Translations under genes and position numbers: made by a program
The notes under the pieces: generated by a model
Databases searched by the model: none
What the model was told of the DNA's origin: nothing
What the model saw: the letters and a program-made list of their open reading frames with translations, nothing else
Assembly: GCA_964424585.1 (NCBI GenBank)
Contig: CAYRJD010000022.1
Span: 1 to 7,451, forward strand
Source of the DNA: CAYRJD01 sp964424585
Lineage (GTDB): Bacteria; Actinomycetota; Acidimicrobiia; Acidimicrobiales; Poriferisodalaceae
DNA: 7,451 nt
Reading direction: 5' to 3'
In this document: positions 1 to 6,588 of the stretch, piece after piece
Layout: each line of letters opens with the position of its first letter
Numbering within the stretch: position 1 is the stretch's first letter

Positions 1-208
1 GACGGTGAAGGCGCTGGTCGTCGCCGATGCCGGTGCCACTCTCGATGAAGCCGCGTTGATCGCGTACTGCAAGGAGCGGCTGGCTGGCTACAAGTGCCCC
101 ACCTCGGTTGAGTTTCGCGACGAACTCGCCCGCACCGCGACCGGCAAGCTGCAGAAGTTCAAGCTGCGGGCGCCGTATTGGGAAGGCATGGAGAAGGCCG
201 TCAACTAG
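1..208 (+). CDS. Acyl-CoA synthetase (AMP-forming), C-terminal fragment
   Basis: This is the 3' end of a gene that starts left of the window; the frame is open from base 2 to the TAG at 206-208 and gives about 68 residues. It matches the mobile C-terminal domain of class I adenylate-forming enzymes, which activate a carboxylic acid with ATP and transfer it to CoA. The A10-type motif RTATGKLQKFKLR is visible, with the catalytic lysine of GK at bases 146-148, preceded by the usual LAGYKCP segment. The tail APYWEG is typical of FadD-type fatty-acyl-CoA ligases. Because menF follows after 3 nt, o-succinylbenzoate-CoA ligase (MenE) was considered, but this C-terminus is not MenE-like as I know that family. 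The GTG at base 5 is an internal codon, not a start. The ligase family call is secure; the substrate is unknown. Confidence 0.85.
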   Translation, partial: TVKALVVADAGATLDEAALIAYCKERLAGYKCPTSVEFRDELARTATGKLQKFKLRAPYWEGMEKAVN

Positions 209-211
209 CGC

Positions 212-1675
212 GTGAGGTTTGAGCGTTGGCTGCTTGCGCCCGTCGCGCCAGATGCGCCGGTCGATCCGCTGGCGGTGTACGCGACGTCTGGCGCTGAGGG
301 TCGCGAGTCGAGCAGCTGGCGCGCCTACTGGGCGGTGCCCGACGACGACCTAGAGATCGCCGCGATCGGAGCAGCCGTCGTGCTGCGGCCGCTGTCGGGC
401 ACCCGCGCCGCCGAGCGGTTTGGTGACGTCGCGCGCCAGCTAGCTGCGCTCGACGCGCAGGTCACCGGCCCTGGCACCGCTTCGCTCGCGGGAGTGGTCG
501 CGCTAGGCGGCTTCGACTTCACGTGCGAGCCGAGCGGCGACGCGTCCGGTGCTGCGGGCGAGCAGTCGTCGCTCACGCCGGGCGGGCCAGGCAGCGACCA
601 CCTCATCGTGCCCGAGCTGCTGGTGGTGCGTCGCGGGCCACAAGCGTTCGCGGTCGGGCTGGCTCGCTCGCGAGATGCGCACGACGCGGCGCTGGCGGCT
701 GCGTGCGAGATGCAGCACGACGGAGCGTTGACCGCGCCTTGTCAGTGGCCGGCCGCAGACGGCTCGGCTGGCTCGTGGGCAACCGACGACGACTACCTCG
801 CACTCGTAGCCGGCGCGCTCGCCGCCATCGACGACGGCGTGCTCGCCAAGGTGGTCACGGCTCGCAGCTATGAGCACGCCACGTCGTCTTCGCCGGCGCA
901 GCTGCTGGCCAGACTGCGCGCCGAGGCCGCGGCTGGCGTGCACGCAGCGCGCGCGCACGAAGCTGGCGCGCCTGTGCACCGTCCGAGCCTGTTTTGTTTC
1001 ACCGCTGGAGCGCAGTCGTTCATCGGCGCGAGCCCCGAGGTGCTGGCCCGGTTCGACGGCGAGCGTGTCGCCACTTGCGCGCTCGCCGGATCGAGGCCCC
1101 GCACCGGCGAGCCGAAGCTCGACGCCGCGCTGCGACGCGAGCTGTTAGCCAGCGACAAAGAGCGCGCCGAGCACGATCTCGTCGTGCGCGCCATCACCGC
1201 TTCGCTAGCTGGCGCGGGCGTGTCGGTCAGCCCCGTCGCCGCGCCCGAGGTCATGGCGCTGGCGCGCATCCAGCACCTCCACACGCCGGTCTCGGGCACC
1301 GTGCCTCAACGGGCTGGCGCCCAGCGCAGCGGCGTGCTCGATTTGGTGGCGGCGCTGCACCCCACGCCCGCCGTCGGCGGGCACCCTCTCGCCGCAGCTT
1401 TGGAGTGGCTGCGCGACAACGAGCCCATCGACCGAGGCTGGTTCTGCGGGCCAGTCGGTTGGACGACGCCTGACGGCATCGGCGAGTTTCGGGTCGGCTT
1501 GCGCTGCGCGCGCATGGCCGAGCGCGCGGATGGAAACTTCGACATGACCCTCTTCGCTGGCGGCGGCGTTGTGGCTGGTGCCGAGCCAGAAACTGAGCTA
1601 GCCGAGACCGCGACCAAGCTCACCACGCTGCTGGCGGTCGCGCCCGCGGCACGGACGCAGGCAGCCACGCCGTGA
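212..1675 (+). CDS. menF: Isochorismate synthase MenF
   Basis: Converts chorismate to isochorismate, the first committed step of menaquinone synthesis, in the cytoplasm with Mg2+. The 487-residue product has the chorismate-binding fold in its C-terminal half. K213 in AKVVTAR corresponds to the water-activating lysine (EntC K147), E276 in GASPE to the general acid (EntC E197), and E320 in ERAEH and E465 in AETATK to the Mg2+ ligands (EntC E241, E376). The E276-E320 spacing of 44 equals that of EntC, whereas K213-E276 is 13 residues longer because of an Ala/His-rich insert. HTPVSGTV, LHPTPAVGG, GEFRVGLRCA and FAGGGVVAG are further family blocks. The protein is longer than E. coli MenF (431), partly through a low-complexity N-terminal insert. 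The GTG start lies 3 nt after the previous stop; a GGAGAAGG at 190-197 is rather far away (14 nt). EntC or salicylate synthase is less likely given menD next door. Confidence 0.93.
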   Translation: MRFERWLLAPVAPDAPVDPLAVYATSGAEGRESSSWRAYWAVPDDDLEIAAIGAAVVLRPLSGTRAAERFGDVARQLAALDAQVTGPGTASLAGVVALGGFDFTCEPSGDASGAAGEQSSLTPGGPGSDHLIVPELLVVRRGPQAFAVGLARSRDAHDAALAAACEMQHDGALTAPCQWPAADGSAGSWATDDDYLALVAGALAAIDDGVLAKVVTARSYEHATSSSPAQLLARLRAEAAAGVHAARAHEAGAPVHRPSLFCFTAGAQSFIGASPEVLARFDGERVATCALAGSRPRTGEPKLDAALRRELLASDKERAEHDLVVRAITASLAGAGVSVSPVAAPEVMALARIQHLHTPVSGTVPQRAGAQRSGVLDLVAALHPTPAVGGHPLAAALEWLRDNEPIDRGWFCGPVGWTTPDGIGEFRVGLRCARMAERADGNFDMTLFAGGGVVAGAEPETELAETATKLTTLLAVAPAARTQAATP

Positions 1676-3597
1676 GCGGTGACGGCCAGCGGTCTGCACA
1701 CGAGGCGTCACACGAGATGCGCACGTACACGTGCGTCGCCGCGCTGCTTGACGCGCTGGCGCGCGCCGGCGTGCGTCACGTGGTCGCGTCGCCGGGGTCG
1801 CGCTCGACGCCGCTCGTGCTGTGCGCGGACTCTCACCGAGCGTTCGACGTTCACGTGCGCGTCGACGAACGCAGCGCCGCGTACTTCGCGCTCGGTCAAG
1901 CGCTCGGCTCGGGGCGTCCGACGCTGCTGATCTGCACGTCGGGCACCGCCGCTGCCAACTACCTGCCGGCAGTCACTGAGGCGCACAACGCCCGAGTGCC
2001 GCTGGTGGTCGCGACCGCCGATCGCCCCGCTCGGCTGCGCGCCTCGGGCGCGAACCAGACCATCGACCAACACCGGTTGTACGGCACACACGTTCGACGC
2101 TTTGACGAAGTCCAGCTGCCGCTCACCTTGCCGCTCGACGAAGCGGCGCGCTACGTAGCCAGGGTGGGCAGCCGCGCCGTGGCGGCTGCGGTCGGCCCAG
2201 TGGCTGGCCCGGTGCACGTCAACGTCGGCTTCGAAGAGCCGCTCACGCCGCCCGACGGTGGTGTGCCGAGCGTCACCACCGACGGCGTAGAGGCGACTGC
2301 GTCGGCGCGCCACAACTCCGCCGACACGCTGGCGCGCCTGCGCGAAGCGCTGTTTGTGGGTGGCGCGCCGGCCGGTGATGAGATAACCGGCGGCGAGACG
2401 ACCGGCGGCGTAGTGGTGGCGGGGCCGATGCCGCCCACAGCGGCTTCTGATCAGCTCGTCGACGCTCTGCGCGCGTTCTGCGCAGCGACCGGCTGGCCGC
2501 TGCTGGCGGAGGCCACCTCGCAGCTGCGTCGCAGCGCGGTCGAACTCGCTGACGTTTCGGTCTTCACCGCGTTTGAACAGCTGCTGAGTTCGCCGCTGGC
2601 GCGCGCCGCCGCTGGCGAAGCTGCGCCCGGCGCGGTGCTGCGCGTCGGCGCGCCACCCACGTCGGCCGCGCTGCGCGCGTGGCTCGCGCGCAGCACGCCC
2701 CAACACGTGCTGTTGGGCCCGGGCGCTGGCTTCGACGACCCGACGTTCACCGCGACGCACGCCTTCGACTGCCCGGTAGCGGTGCTGGCAGACCTCGCGC
2801 TTTCAGCGACCGACGACGACCTCGCGCACATCGACGCTGCTGTCTCAAAGTGGCGCGCACGTCTCGCGACGACGCACGACGAGCTGTGCGCGGCAATCGC
2901 GAAGCTGCTGGACGCAGGGTCGCGCGCGCAGCTGTCTGGATTGTCGGTCGCCGCAGCGGTGCTGCACCATCTAGGTCGCGACGACGCGCTGTTTTGCTCA
3001 AACTCGATGCCGGTGCGCGACGTCGAAACCGTGATGCCGCTCGGCGTCGACAACCCGGTTGTCTACGCGAACCGCGGCACCAGCGGCATCGACGGCGTGC
3101 TGTCGACCGCCGCTGGCATCGCGCACGTCAGCCACCCAACCGGCAGCCGCAACACGACCGTGCTGATGGGCGACCTCGCGTTCCGCCACGGCATCGGATG
3201 CTTGGCAGGGCTCTACGACACTGCTCCGCCCGCACGCTTGAGCGTCGTCGTGGTCGACGATGGCGGAGGCGGTATCTTCCGGCGTTTGGCAGTGGCACAG
3301 CGGCTAGAAGCCGAGCAGTTTGAGCGTCTCTTTGTGACGCCCATCAAGGGCAGGGCGGCCGACGTCGCGGCGGCGTTGAGCGGCGTGTTCGGCTTCGGTC
3401 ACGCTCACGCCGCGACGGCTGGTGAGCTTTCCGACGCGCTCGGCAACGCGCTGTGCGACTCGCCGAGCGACGGGCCGCCACGCGACGGGCCAGCCGTCAG
3501 CGTCATCACCACAGAGGTCGACCCGACGTTCGATGCCGAGGTGCGAGCGCGCGTAGCCGACGCGGCCGACGCCTCCCTCCGAGCAGGGCTGTCTTAG
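1672..3597 (+). CDS. menD: SEPHCHC synthase MenD (2-succinyl-5-enolpyruvyl-6-hydroxy-3-cyclohexene-1-carboxylate synthase)
   Basis: A thiamine-diphosphate enzyme that decarboxylates 2-oxoglutarate and adds the succinyl semialdehyde unit to isochorismate; cytoplasmic. The 641 residues exceed the roughly 555 usual in the family. N-terminal block: ASPGSRSTPL with S43-R44, then VDERSAAY with catalytic E66 (23 residues after S43, as S32/E55 in E. coli), SGTAAANYLPAVTEA and GANQTIDQHRLYG. C-terminal ThDP block: NSMPVRDVE, NRGTSGIDG, GDLAFRHG with metal ligand D501, and VVDDGGGGIFRRL, where D529-D530 stand where E. coli has NN. An Asp at the second position is also what I recall for mycobacterial MenD, so it need not be damaging. 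The extra length comes from Gly/Thr-rich and Ala-rich segments in the middle (about residues 205-255) and near the C-terminus. GTG overlaps the menF stop as GTGA, which suggests translational coupling. A second candidate start is M16. Confidence 0.95.
   Translation: MSGDGQRSAHEASHEMRTYTCVAALLDALARAGVRHVVASPGSRSTPLVLCADSHRAFDVHVRVDERSAAYFALGQALGSGRPTLLICTSGTAAANYLPAVTEAHNARVPLVVATADRPARLRASGANQTIDQHRLYGTHVRRFDEVQLPLTLPLDEAARYVARVGSRAVAAAVGPVAGPVHVNVGFEEPLTPPDGGVPSVTTDGVEATASARHNSADTLARLREALFVGGAPAGDEITGGETTGGVVVAGPMPPTAASDQLVDALRAFCAATGWPLLAEATSQLRRSAVELADVSVFTAFEQLLSSPLARAAAGEAAPGAVLRVGAPPTSAALRAWLARSTPQHVLLGPGAGFDDPTFTATHAFDCPVAVLADLALSATDDDLAHIDAAVSKWRARLATTHDELCAAIAKLLDAGSRAQLSGLSVAAAVLHHLGRDDALFCSNSMPVRDVETVMPLGVDNPVVYANRGTSGIDGVLSTAAGIAHVSHPTGSRNTTVLMGDLAFRHGIGCLAGLYDTAPPARLSVVVVDDGGGGIFRRLAVAQRLEAEQFERLFVTPIKGRAADVAAALSGVFGFGHAHAATAGELSDALGNALCDSPSDGPPRDGPAVSVITTEVDPTFDAEVRARVADAADASLRAGLS
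2380..2409 (+). repeat. 15-bp imperfect tandem duplication inside menD
   Basis: Two adjacent 15-mers, 2380-2394 and 2395-2409, differ at two positions and encode EITGG and ETTGG (residues 237-241 and 242-246). They lie in the linker between the N-terminal and central domains of MenD and keep the reading frame. Likely a small slippage duplication in a permissive loop. Confidence 0.75.
3467..3496 (+). repeat. Short direct repeat with 15-bp period in the menD 3' region
   Basis: The 10-mer gcgacgggcc occurs at 3467-3476 and again at 3482-3491, giving the protein stretch SDGPPRDGP in a loop before the final strand VSVITTEVD. The units diverge after the first ten bases. A frame-preserving duplication in a surface loop is the simplest reading. 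Confidence 0.5.
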
Positions 3598-3601
3598 CGC
3601 C

Positions 3602-4450
3602 ATGCGGCTCGCTTGGGATATGACGGCCATGGGCACCACGCCTGTCGTGGTGCTGCACGGATTTCTGGGCAGCGCCGCGGAGATGAGCGACTTCCAGTTC
3701 GAGATCGTCAAGCAGCTGCGAACGAAGCCCGTCGCGGGCCGCAGTTACCAGATCATCGGGGTCGACTTGCCGGGTCACGGCGATAGCCCGTCGCCGCGCG
3801 AGCCCGAGCCGTACGAGCTGGGTGCGACCGCCGCATCGATCGTCGAGACGCTGACCGAATACGAGAGCTCGAAAGAGATGCTTCCCGCTCACTTCGTCGG
3901 CTACTCGTTGGGCGGGCGAGCGGCGTTGGTGTTCGCGCTCACCTACCCCGAGCACGTGCGGTCGTTGACGCTGATCAGCACGAGCGCTGGCATTGCCGAT
4001 GCGGCCGAGCGTGAGGCGCGCATCGCGTCCGACAACGAGCTTGCCGAGGCCGCCGAGACTGGCGGACGGGCGGGGATGGCCGAGTTCGTCGAGCAGTGGG
4101 GGGCGCAGCCGATGTGGGACTCGCTGCGAGAGCGCATCGACGACAAGGCGTGGGAGCGGCGGCAGAAGCAGCGGGCGCGCAGCCGTCCGGTCGGCATCGC
4201 GAACTCGCTGCGGGTCGCGGGTGCGGGCGCGATGGAGCCGGTGTGGGATCGCTTAGGCGAGCTGTCGATGCCGACGTTGCTGTTGAGCGGGGCGAACGAC
4301 GCCAAGTTTGTGGCGCTCGCGAAGCAGATGGCCCAGCAGCTGAGTTCGGCTCGACACGTGTCGCTCGCCGGTCTCGGTCATGCCGCGCCCGCCGAAGACC
4401 CGGCTGCGGTTGCTCGTGAGGTCGCGTATCACGTCGTCAAGCACAGCTGA
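3602..4450 (+). CDS. menH: SHCHC synthase MenH (2-succinyl-6-hydroxy-2,4-cyclohexadiene-1-carboxylate synthase), alpha/beta hydrolase
   Basis: Eliminates pyruvate from the MenD product SEPHCHC to give SHCHC; cytoplasmic. The 282-residue product has an alpha/beta-hydrolase fold: HGFLGS oxyanion region, GVDLPGHGDS, nucleophile elbow GYSLGGR with S102, acid D233 in GANDAKF, and H260 in GLGHAAP, a complete triad. GYSLGGR and the GxxDxKFxALA block match E. coli MenH (S86, D210, H232) beyond what a generic hydrolase would, and the region after the nucleophile also keeps the family ER-x-AR-x-SD-x-ELA pattern. It begins 4 nt after menD and ends 6 nt before menC. The start is uncertain: ATG at 3602 is nearest to menD, but ATGs at 3620 and 3629 would give an N-terminus closer to the usual family length; none has a clear ribosome binding site. 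Confidence 0.9.
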   Translation: MRLAWDMTAMGTTPVVVLHGFLGSAAEMSDFQFEIVKQLRTKPVAGRSYQIIGVDLPGHGDSPSPREPEPYELGATAASIVETLTEYESSKEMLPAHFVGYSLGGRAALVFALTYPEHVRSLTLISTSAGIADAAEREARIASDNELAEAAETGGRAGMAEFVEQWGAQPMWDSLRERIDDKAWERRQKQRARSRPVGIANSLRVAGAGAMEPVWDRLGELSMPTLLLSGANDAKFVALAKQMAQQLSSARHVSLAGLGHAAPAEDPAAVAREVAYHVVKHS

Positions 4451-4456
4451 GCCGCC

Positions 4457-5470
4457 GTGGATGTCGAGCTGACCGAGCGAACCTTCACGCTCAAGGCACC
4501 GTTGGTTACCGCGCACGGCGAAACGACGCTGCGACGCGCCGTCGAGGTGCGGGTGCGAGATGACGGCTTCGTCGGCGAGGGCGAAGCCGCGCCGCTAGCT
4601 GGCTTCGGCTTAGAAACGTACGAAGAGGCGCTGGCCGAGCTGCGGCGCTGGGCCGAATTCGACGACCCGGCGCACCAGCTGCCGGTGACGCCGTCGGCCG
4701 CGGCGGCGGTGTCGAGCGCGCTGGCGTCGCTCGACGCGGCCAGTGAAGGCATCACGCTGGCGGAGCTGCTGAGCGGCGAACCGCCGCAGGCCATCGGCGA
4801 CGCGACGACCGGCGGCGTGCCTGGCCGTCTGGCGGTGCACAAGCTCATCAGCGACACCGGCGCGCAGGCCGCCGCTCACGCTGCGATCGCGGCTGCCGAA
4901 GAGGGTTACCTCGCGGTCAAGCTCAAGCTGGGGGTCGTCGACGCTGGCACCGACGCCGTTCGCATCGCGTCGGTGAGACGGGCGTTGCCTGCGGCGGCGG
5001 CGCTGCGGCTCGACGCCAACGGCGCGTGGGGCCTGCCGACCGCGACGAAGGTGCTGCGCAAGGTGTCGCACATGGACATCGACTTCATCGAAGAGCCGAC
5101 CCGCCAGCCTGCAGACTGGGCGCAGCTGATCAGGCGTGCGCAGGTAGCGGTGGCGATTGATGAGCACCTGACCGACCGCGACTCGCTGGTCGCGGCGATG
5201 GACGCGCACGCGGTGGAGGTCGCGGTTATCAAGCCGGCCACCGTCGGCGGACCGCAGGCCGCGTACGACCTCGCGTGCCTGGCGTCGGTGCGCGGCGTGC
5301 GGCCGGTGATTACGTCGTTTCTCTGCGGGCCGGTGGGCTTGCGCATCGCGCGAGAGGTTGCGCTAGCCGTCGCGCCTCGAGCCATTCACGGCGTCGGCAC
5401 TGCCGCGCTGTTTGAAGACGAGCTTCCCGCCGACGTCACCCCGATCGATGGCTACTTGACCGCGGCGTGA
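4457..5470 (+). CDS. menC: o-Succinylbenzoate synthase MenC (enolase superfamily)
   Basis: Dehydrates SHCHC to o-succinylbenzoate in the cytoplasm using Mg2+. The 337 residues show the enolase-superfamily layout: an N-terminal capping domain with GEGEAAPLAGFGLETYEEAL, then a barrel with the KxK acid/base pair K155/K157, metal ligands D186 (LDANGAW), E212 (DFIEEP) and D235 (AIDEHL), and the second acid/base lysine K259 (VIKPATVGG). The spacings K157-D186-E212-D235-K259 are close to those of the E. coli enzyme (K133, D161, E190, D213, K235). Related enzymes such as N-succinylamino acid racemase or muconate cycloisomerase share the motifs; the men context decides for MenC. GTG start 6 nt after menH, no visible Shine-Dalgarno, consistent with coupled translation. 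It is the last gene of the plus-strand run; its stop lies 10 nt from the stop of the convergent lipoprotein gene. Confidence 0.93.
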   Translation: MDVELTERTFTLKAPLVTAHGETTLRRAVEVRVRDDGFVGEGEAAPLAGFGLETYEEALAELRRWAEFDDPAHQLPVTPSAAAAVSSALASLDAASEGITLAELLSGEPPQAIGDATTGGVPGRLAVHKLISDTGAQAAAHAAIAAAEEGYLAVKLKLGVVDAGTDAVRIASVRRALPAAAALRLDANGAWGLPTATKVLRKVSHMDIDFIEEPTRQPADWAQLIRRAQVAVAIDEHLTDRDSLVAAMDAHAVEVAVIKPATVGGPQAAYDLACLASVRGVRPVITSFLCGPVGLRIAREVALAVAPRAIHGVGTAALFEDELPADVTPIDGYLTAA

Positions 5471-5480
5471 GCCTGGCTAG

Positions 5481-6551
5481 CTAGACCTGTGCGAAGCGTC
5501 CGTCGGTCGGCGTGTCGACGACCTGCTCGGGTGGCGGCGCGACCAGGTCGGCGACTGCTCCGAAGTTCCAAAGCTCGACGGTCACGTTGATGTCGAGCGA
5601 CGCGTCGTCGGTGTCGCTCAGCATCGACACGAGCATGTCCGCCAAGTTGGAGTGAGTGAACGTCCAGCGATGCACGTTGCCGTCGTCGTCGAGCCAGACG
5701 CTCACGTTCAACGGCGCGCCGCCGCCTGCAGACAGGAACGCACCTAGCAGGTCGAGGTCGTCATCGTCTGCCTCGTCGGCCGACTGTTCGGCAGCAAGCG
5801 TGTTGAGCGGCACGAACCCGTCGACGCGCTTAGTGGGCGTGTTGCGGATGGTTTCGGTGCCGCCGACGATGGCTCCGGTTAGCTGCGCGAACACGCCGCT
5901 GTCGTCGCCGCAGAAGCCTTCACGCAGCTCGAGCGGCGCCGAGCTGAACTGTGCCATGCCTTCGGGCTCGGTGAACCACGTTCCCGGCGGGTGACCCTCT
6001 TCCACGAGCTCGTCTTCGGAGGGCTGGATGAAGTAGTCACCCCCATCAACCCAGCGCACCGTGTAGCTCCAGTCGTCGTCGTTGTAGCTGCCGTCTGGGG
6101 TGGCGAGCGCGTCGCTCGACACCACCACCTCGGTGTCGCCGTCGGCGTCAACGGCGAACGGAATGGAGATCGAAAAGCCGCTGCCGCCTCCTACTTCGCC
6201 CAACTCGCTCAAGTCGAGCGAAACCGACACGTGGCCTTCAACCGCGCCCATGAATCCGCCGCAGTCTTGGCGCGCCCGCTCGATGAGCGCCAGCGCTTCG
6301 GGCTCGGAAGCTCGGTCGAAGTCGGGCTCGCTCGCGAGGTCGGCGGCCGTCTGCCGTCGGTCGCTCTCGGTTCCGGCGGCATCATTGGCCGAGTCGCTCG
6401 CATCTGACGGCGTTGAGTCGGACGTCGCCGCCGCGCTCTGCGTCTGCACTTCGCCCGGCTCGGCGTCGTCGGCAGCCGACGATCCGCACGCCGCAGCCAG
6501 CACGGCCAACGCCAGCAACGGAACTACTGGGACAAGGTGTCTCAACTTCAT
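5481..6551 (-). CDS. Secreted lipoprotein, LppX/LprAFG-like (LolA-like fold suspected)
   Basis: A 356-residue product with a lipoprotein signal: MKLRH, a hydrophobic run to about residue 21, then AAAC with lipidated C22 (Leu at -4 instead of the canonical -3). Residues 23-80 are an Asp/Ser/Ala/Thr-rich linker, typical of a tether from membrane to folded domain. The body (about 85-345) has alternating beta segments and features I associate with LppX/LprAFG lipoproteins, which carry or transfer lipids in mycobacteria: a D/G-rich first half ending in GTWF, a GTETIRNTPTKRVDGFVPL block, NVSVWLDDDGNVHRW, and a C-terminal strand followed by APPPEQVVD. C97 and C214 could form a disulfide. An acidic loop at 257-267 is probably disordered. 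The ATG at 6551 is supported by a perfect ribosome binding site. Lipoprotein call is strong; family is a pattern match; ligand unknown. It may be transcribed with the gene 74 nt upstream. Confidence 0.85.
   Translation of the reverse strand: MKLRHLVPVVPLLALAVLAAACGSSAADDAEPGEVQTQSAAATSDSTPSDASDSANDAAGTESDRRQTAADLASEPDFDRASEPEALALIERARQDCGGFMGAVEGHVSVSLDLSELGEVGGGSGFSISIPFAVDADGDTEVVVSSDALATPDGSYNDDDWSYTVRWVDGGDYFIQPSEDELVEEGHPPGTWFTEPEGMAQFSSAPLELREGFCGDDSGVFAQLTGAIVGGTETIRNTPTKRVDGFVPLNTLAAEQSADEADDDDLDLLGAFLSAGGGAPLNVSVWLDDDGNVHRWTFTHSNLADMLVSMLSDTDDASLDINVTVELWNFGAVADLVAPPPEQVVDTPTDGRFAQV
5514..5555 (+). terminator. Candidate hairpin downstream of menC, inside the convergent gene
   Basis: Bases 5514-5525 and 5544-5555 are inverted repeats: 11 of 12 positions pair, with one A/G mismatch and an 18-nt loop. 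The hairpin starts 44 nt after the menC stop and lies within the last codons of the minus-strand lipoprotein gene. It could end or stabilise the men transcript, since the 10-nt gap between the two stops has no room for a terminator. No T-tract follows, so it is not a classical intrinsic terminator. In GC-rich coding DNA an inverted repeat like this may also be chance. Confidence 0.3.
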
Positions 6552-6555
6552 CGCC

Positions 6556-6569
6556 GACCTCCTTAGGTC
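6556..6569 (-). promoter_or_regulatory. Hairpin B occluding the lipoprotein ribosome binding site
   Basis: The minus strand reads GACCT-AAGG-AGGTC, a perfect 5-bp stem with a 4-nt loop. The Shine-Dalgarno occupies the loop and the 3' arm, so folding would partly hide it. The stem is short and its effect is inferred, not shown. Confidence 0.4.
6557..6564 (-). promoter_or_regulatory. Perfect Shine-Dalgarno of the lipoprotein gene
   Basis: On the minus strand AAGGAGGT ends 5 nt before the ATG at 6551, an ideal match to the 16S rRNA 3' end with good spacing. It fixes the lipoprotein start and contrasts with the men genes, none of which has a well-placed strong site. Confidence 0.9.
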
Positions 6570-6588
6570 TCAAGGGGCTGCAGAGACC
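6566..6588 (-). promoter_or_regulatory. Hairpin A upstream of the lipoprotein ribosome binding site
   Basis: The minus strand has GGTCTC (6588-6583) and GAGACC (6571-6566), a perfect 6-bp inverted repeat around an 11-nt loop, ending one base before the Shine-Dalgarno. Its 3' arm shares GACC (6569-6566) with hairpin B, so the two cannot form together. It could also serve as a weak terminator for the upstream gene, but no T-tract follows. Confidence 0.4.

Larger units (their letters stand above)
1..5470 (+). other. Menaquinone biosynthesis operon (ligase-menF-menD-menH-menC)
   Basis: Five same-strand genes are joined by junctions of +3, -4, +4 and +6 nt, leaving no room for internal promoters or terminators, so they are probably co-transcribed from a promoter left of the window. 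The men genes supply chorismate to o-succinylbenzoate in order, except that MenC follows MenH with no menB between, unlike the E. coli menFDHBCE order. Enzymes for naphthoate ring closure, prenylation and methylation must be encoded elsewhere. Confidence 0.8.

Noticed and set aside
5..208. GTG at base 5 as the start of a small 67-residue gene
   Set aside because: The product is a bare C-terminal ligase domain starting mid-strand; the frame is open to the left edge, so it is a truncated gene.
1708..2760. Long minus-strand open frame of 350 codons opposite menD
   Set aside because: Its product is extremely Arg-rich with no recognisable domain, and the plus frame encodes an unmistakable MenD. 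In high-GC DNA the complementary frame is often free of stops.
2451..3053. Second minus-strand open frame (200 codons) opposite menD
   Set aside because: Ser/Ala/Arg-rich composition with no family features; it is a shadow of menD.
5477..5484. Palindrome CTAGCTAG between the two convergent stops as a terminator or operator
   Set aside because: It is only 8 bp with no loop and no T-tract, and it partly belongs to the lipoprotein stop codon.
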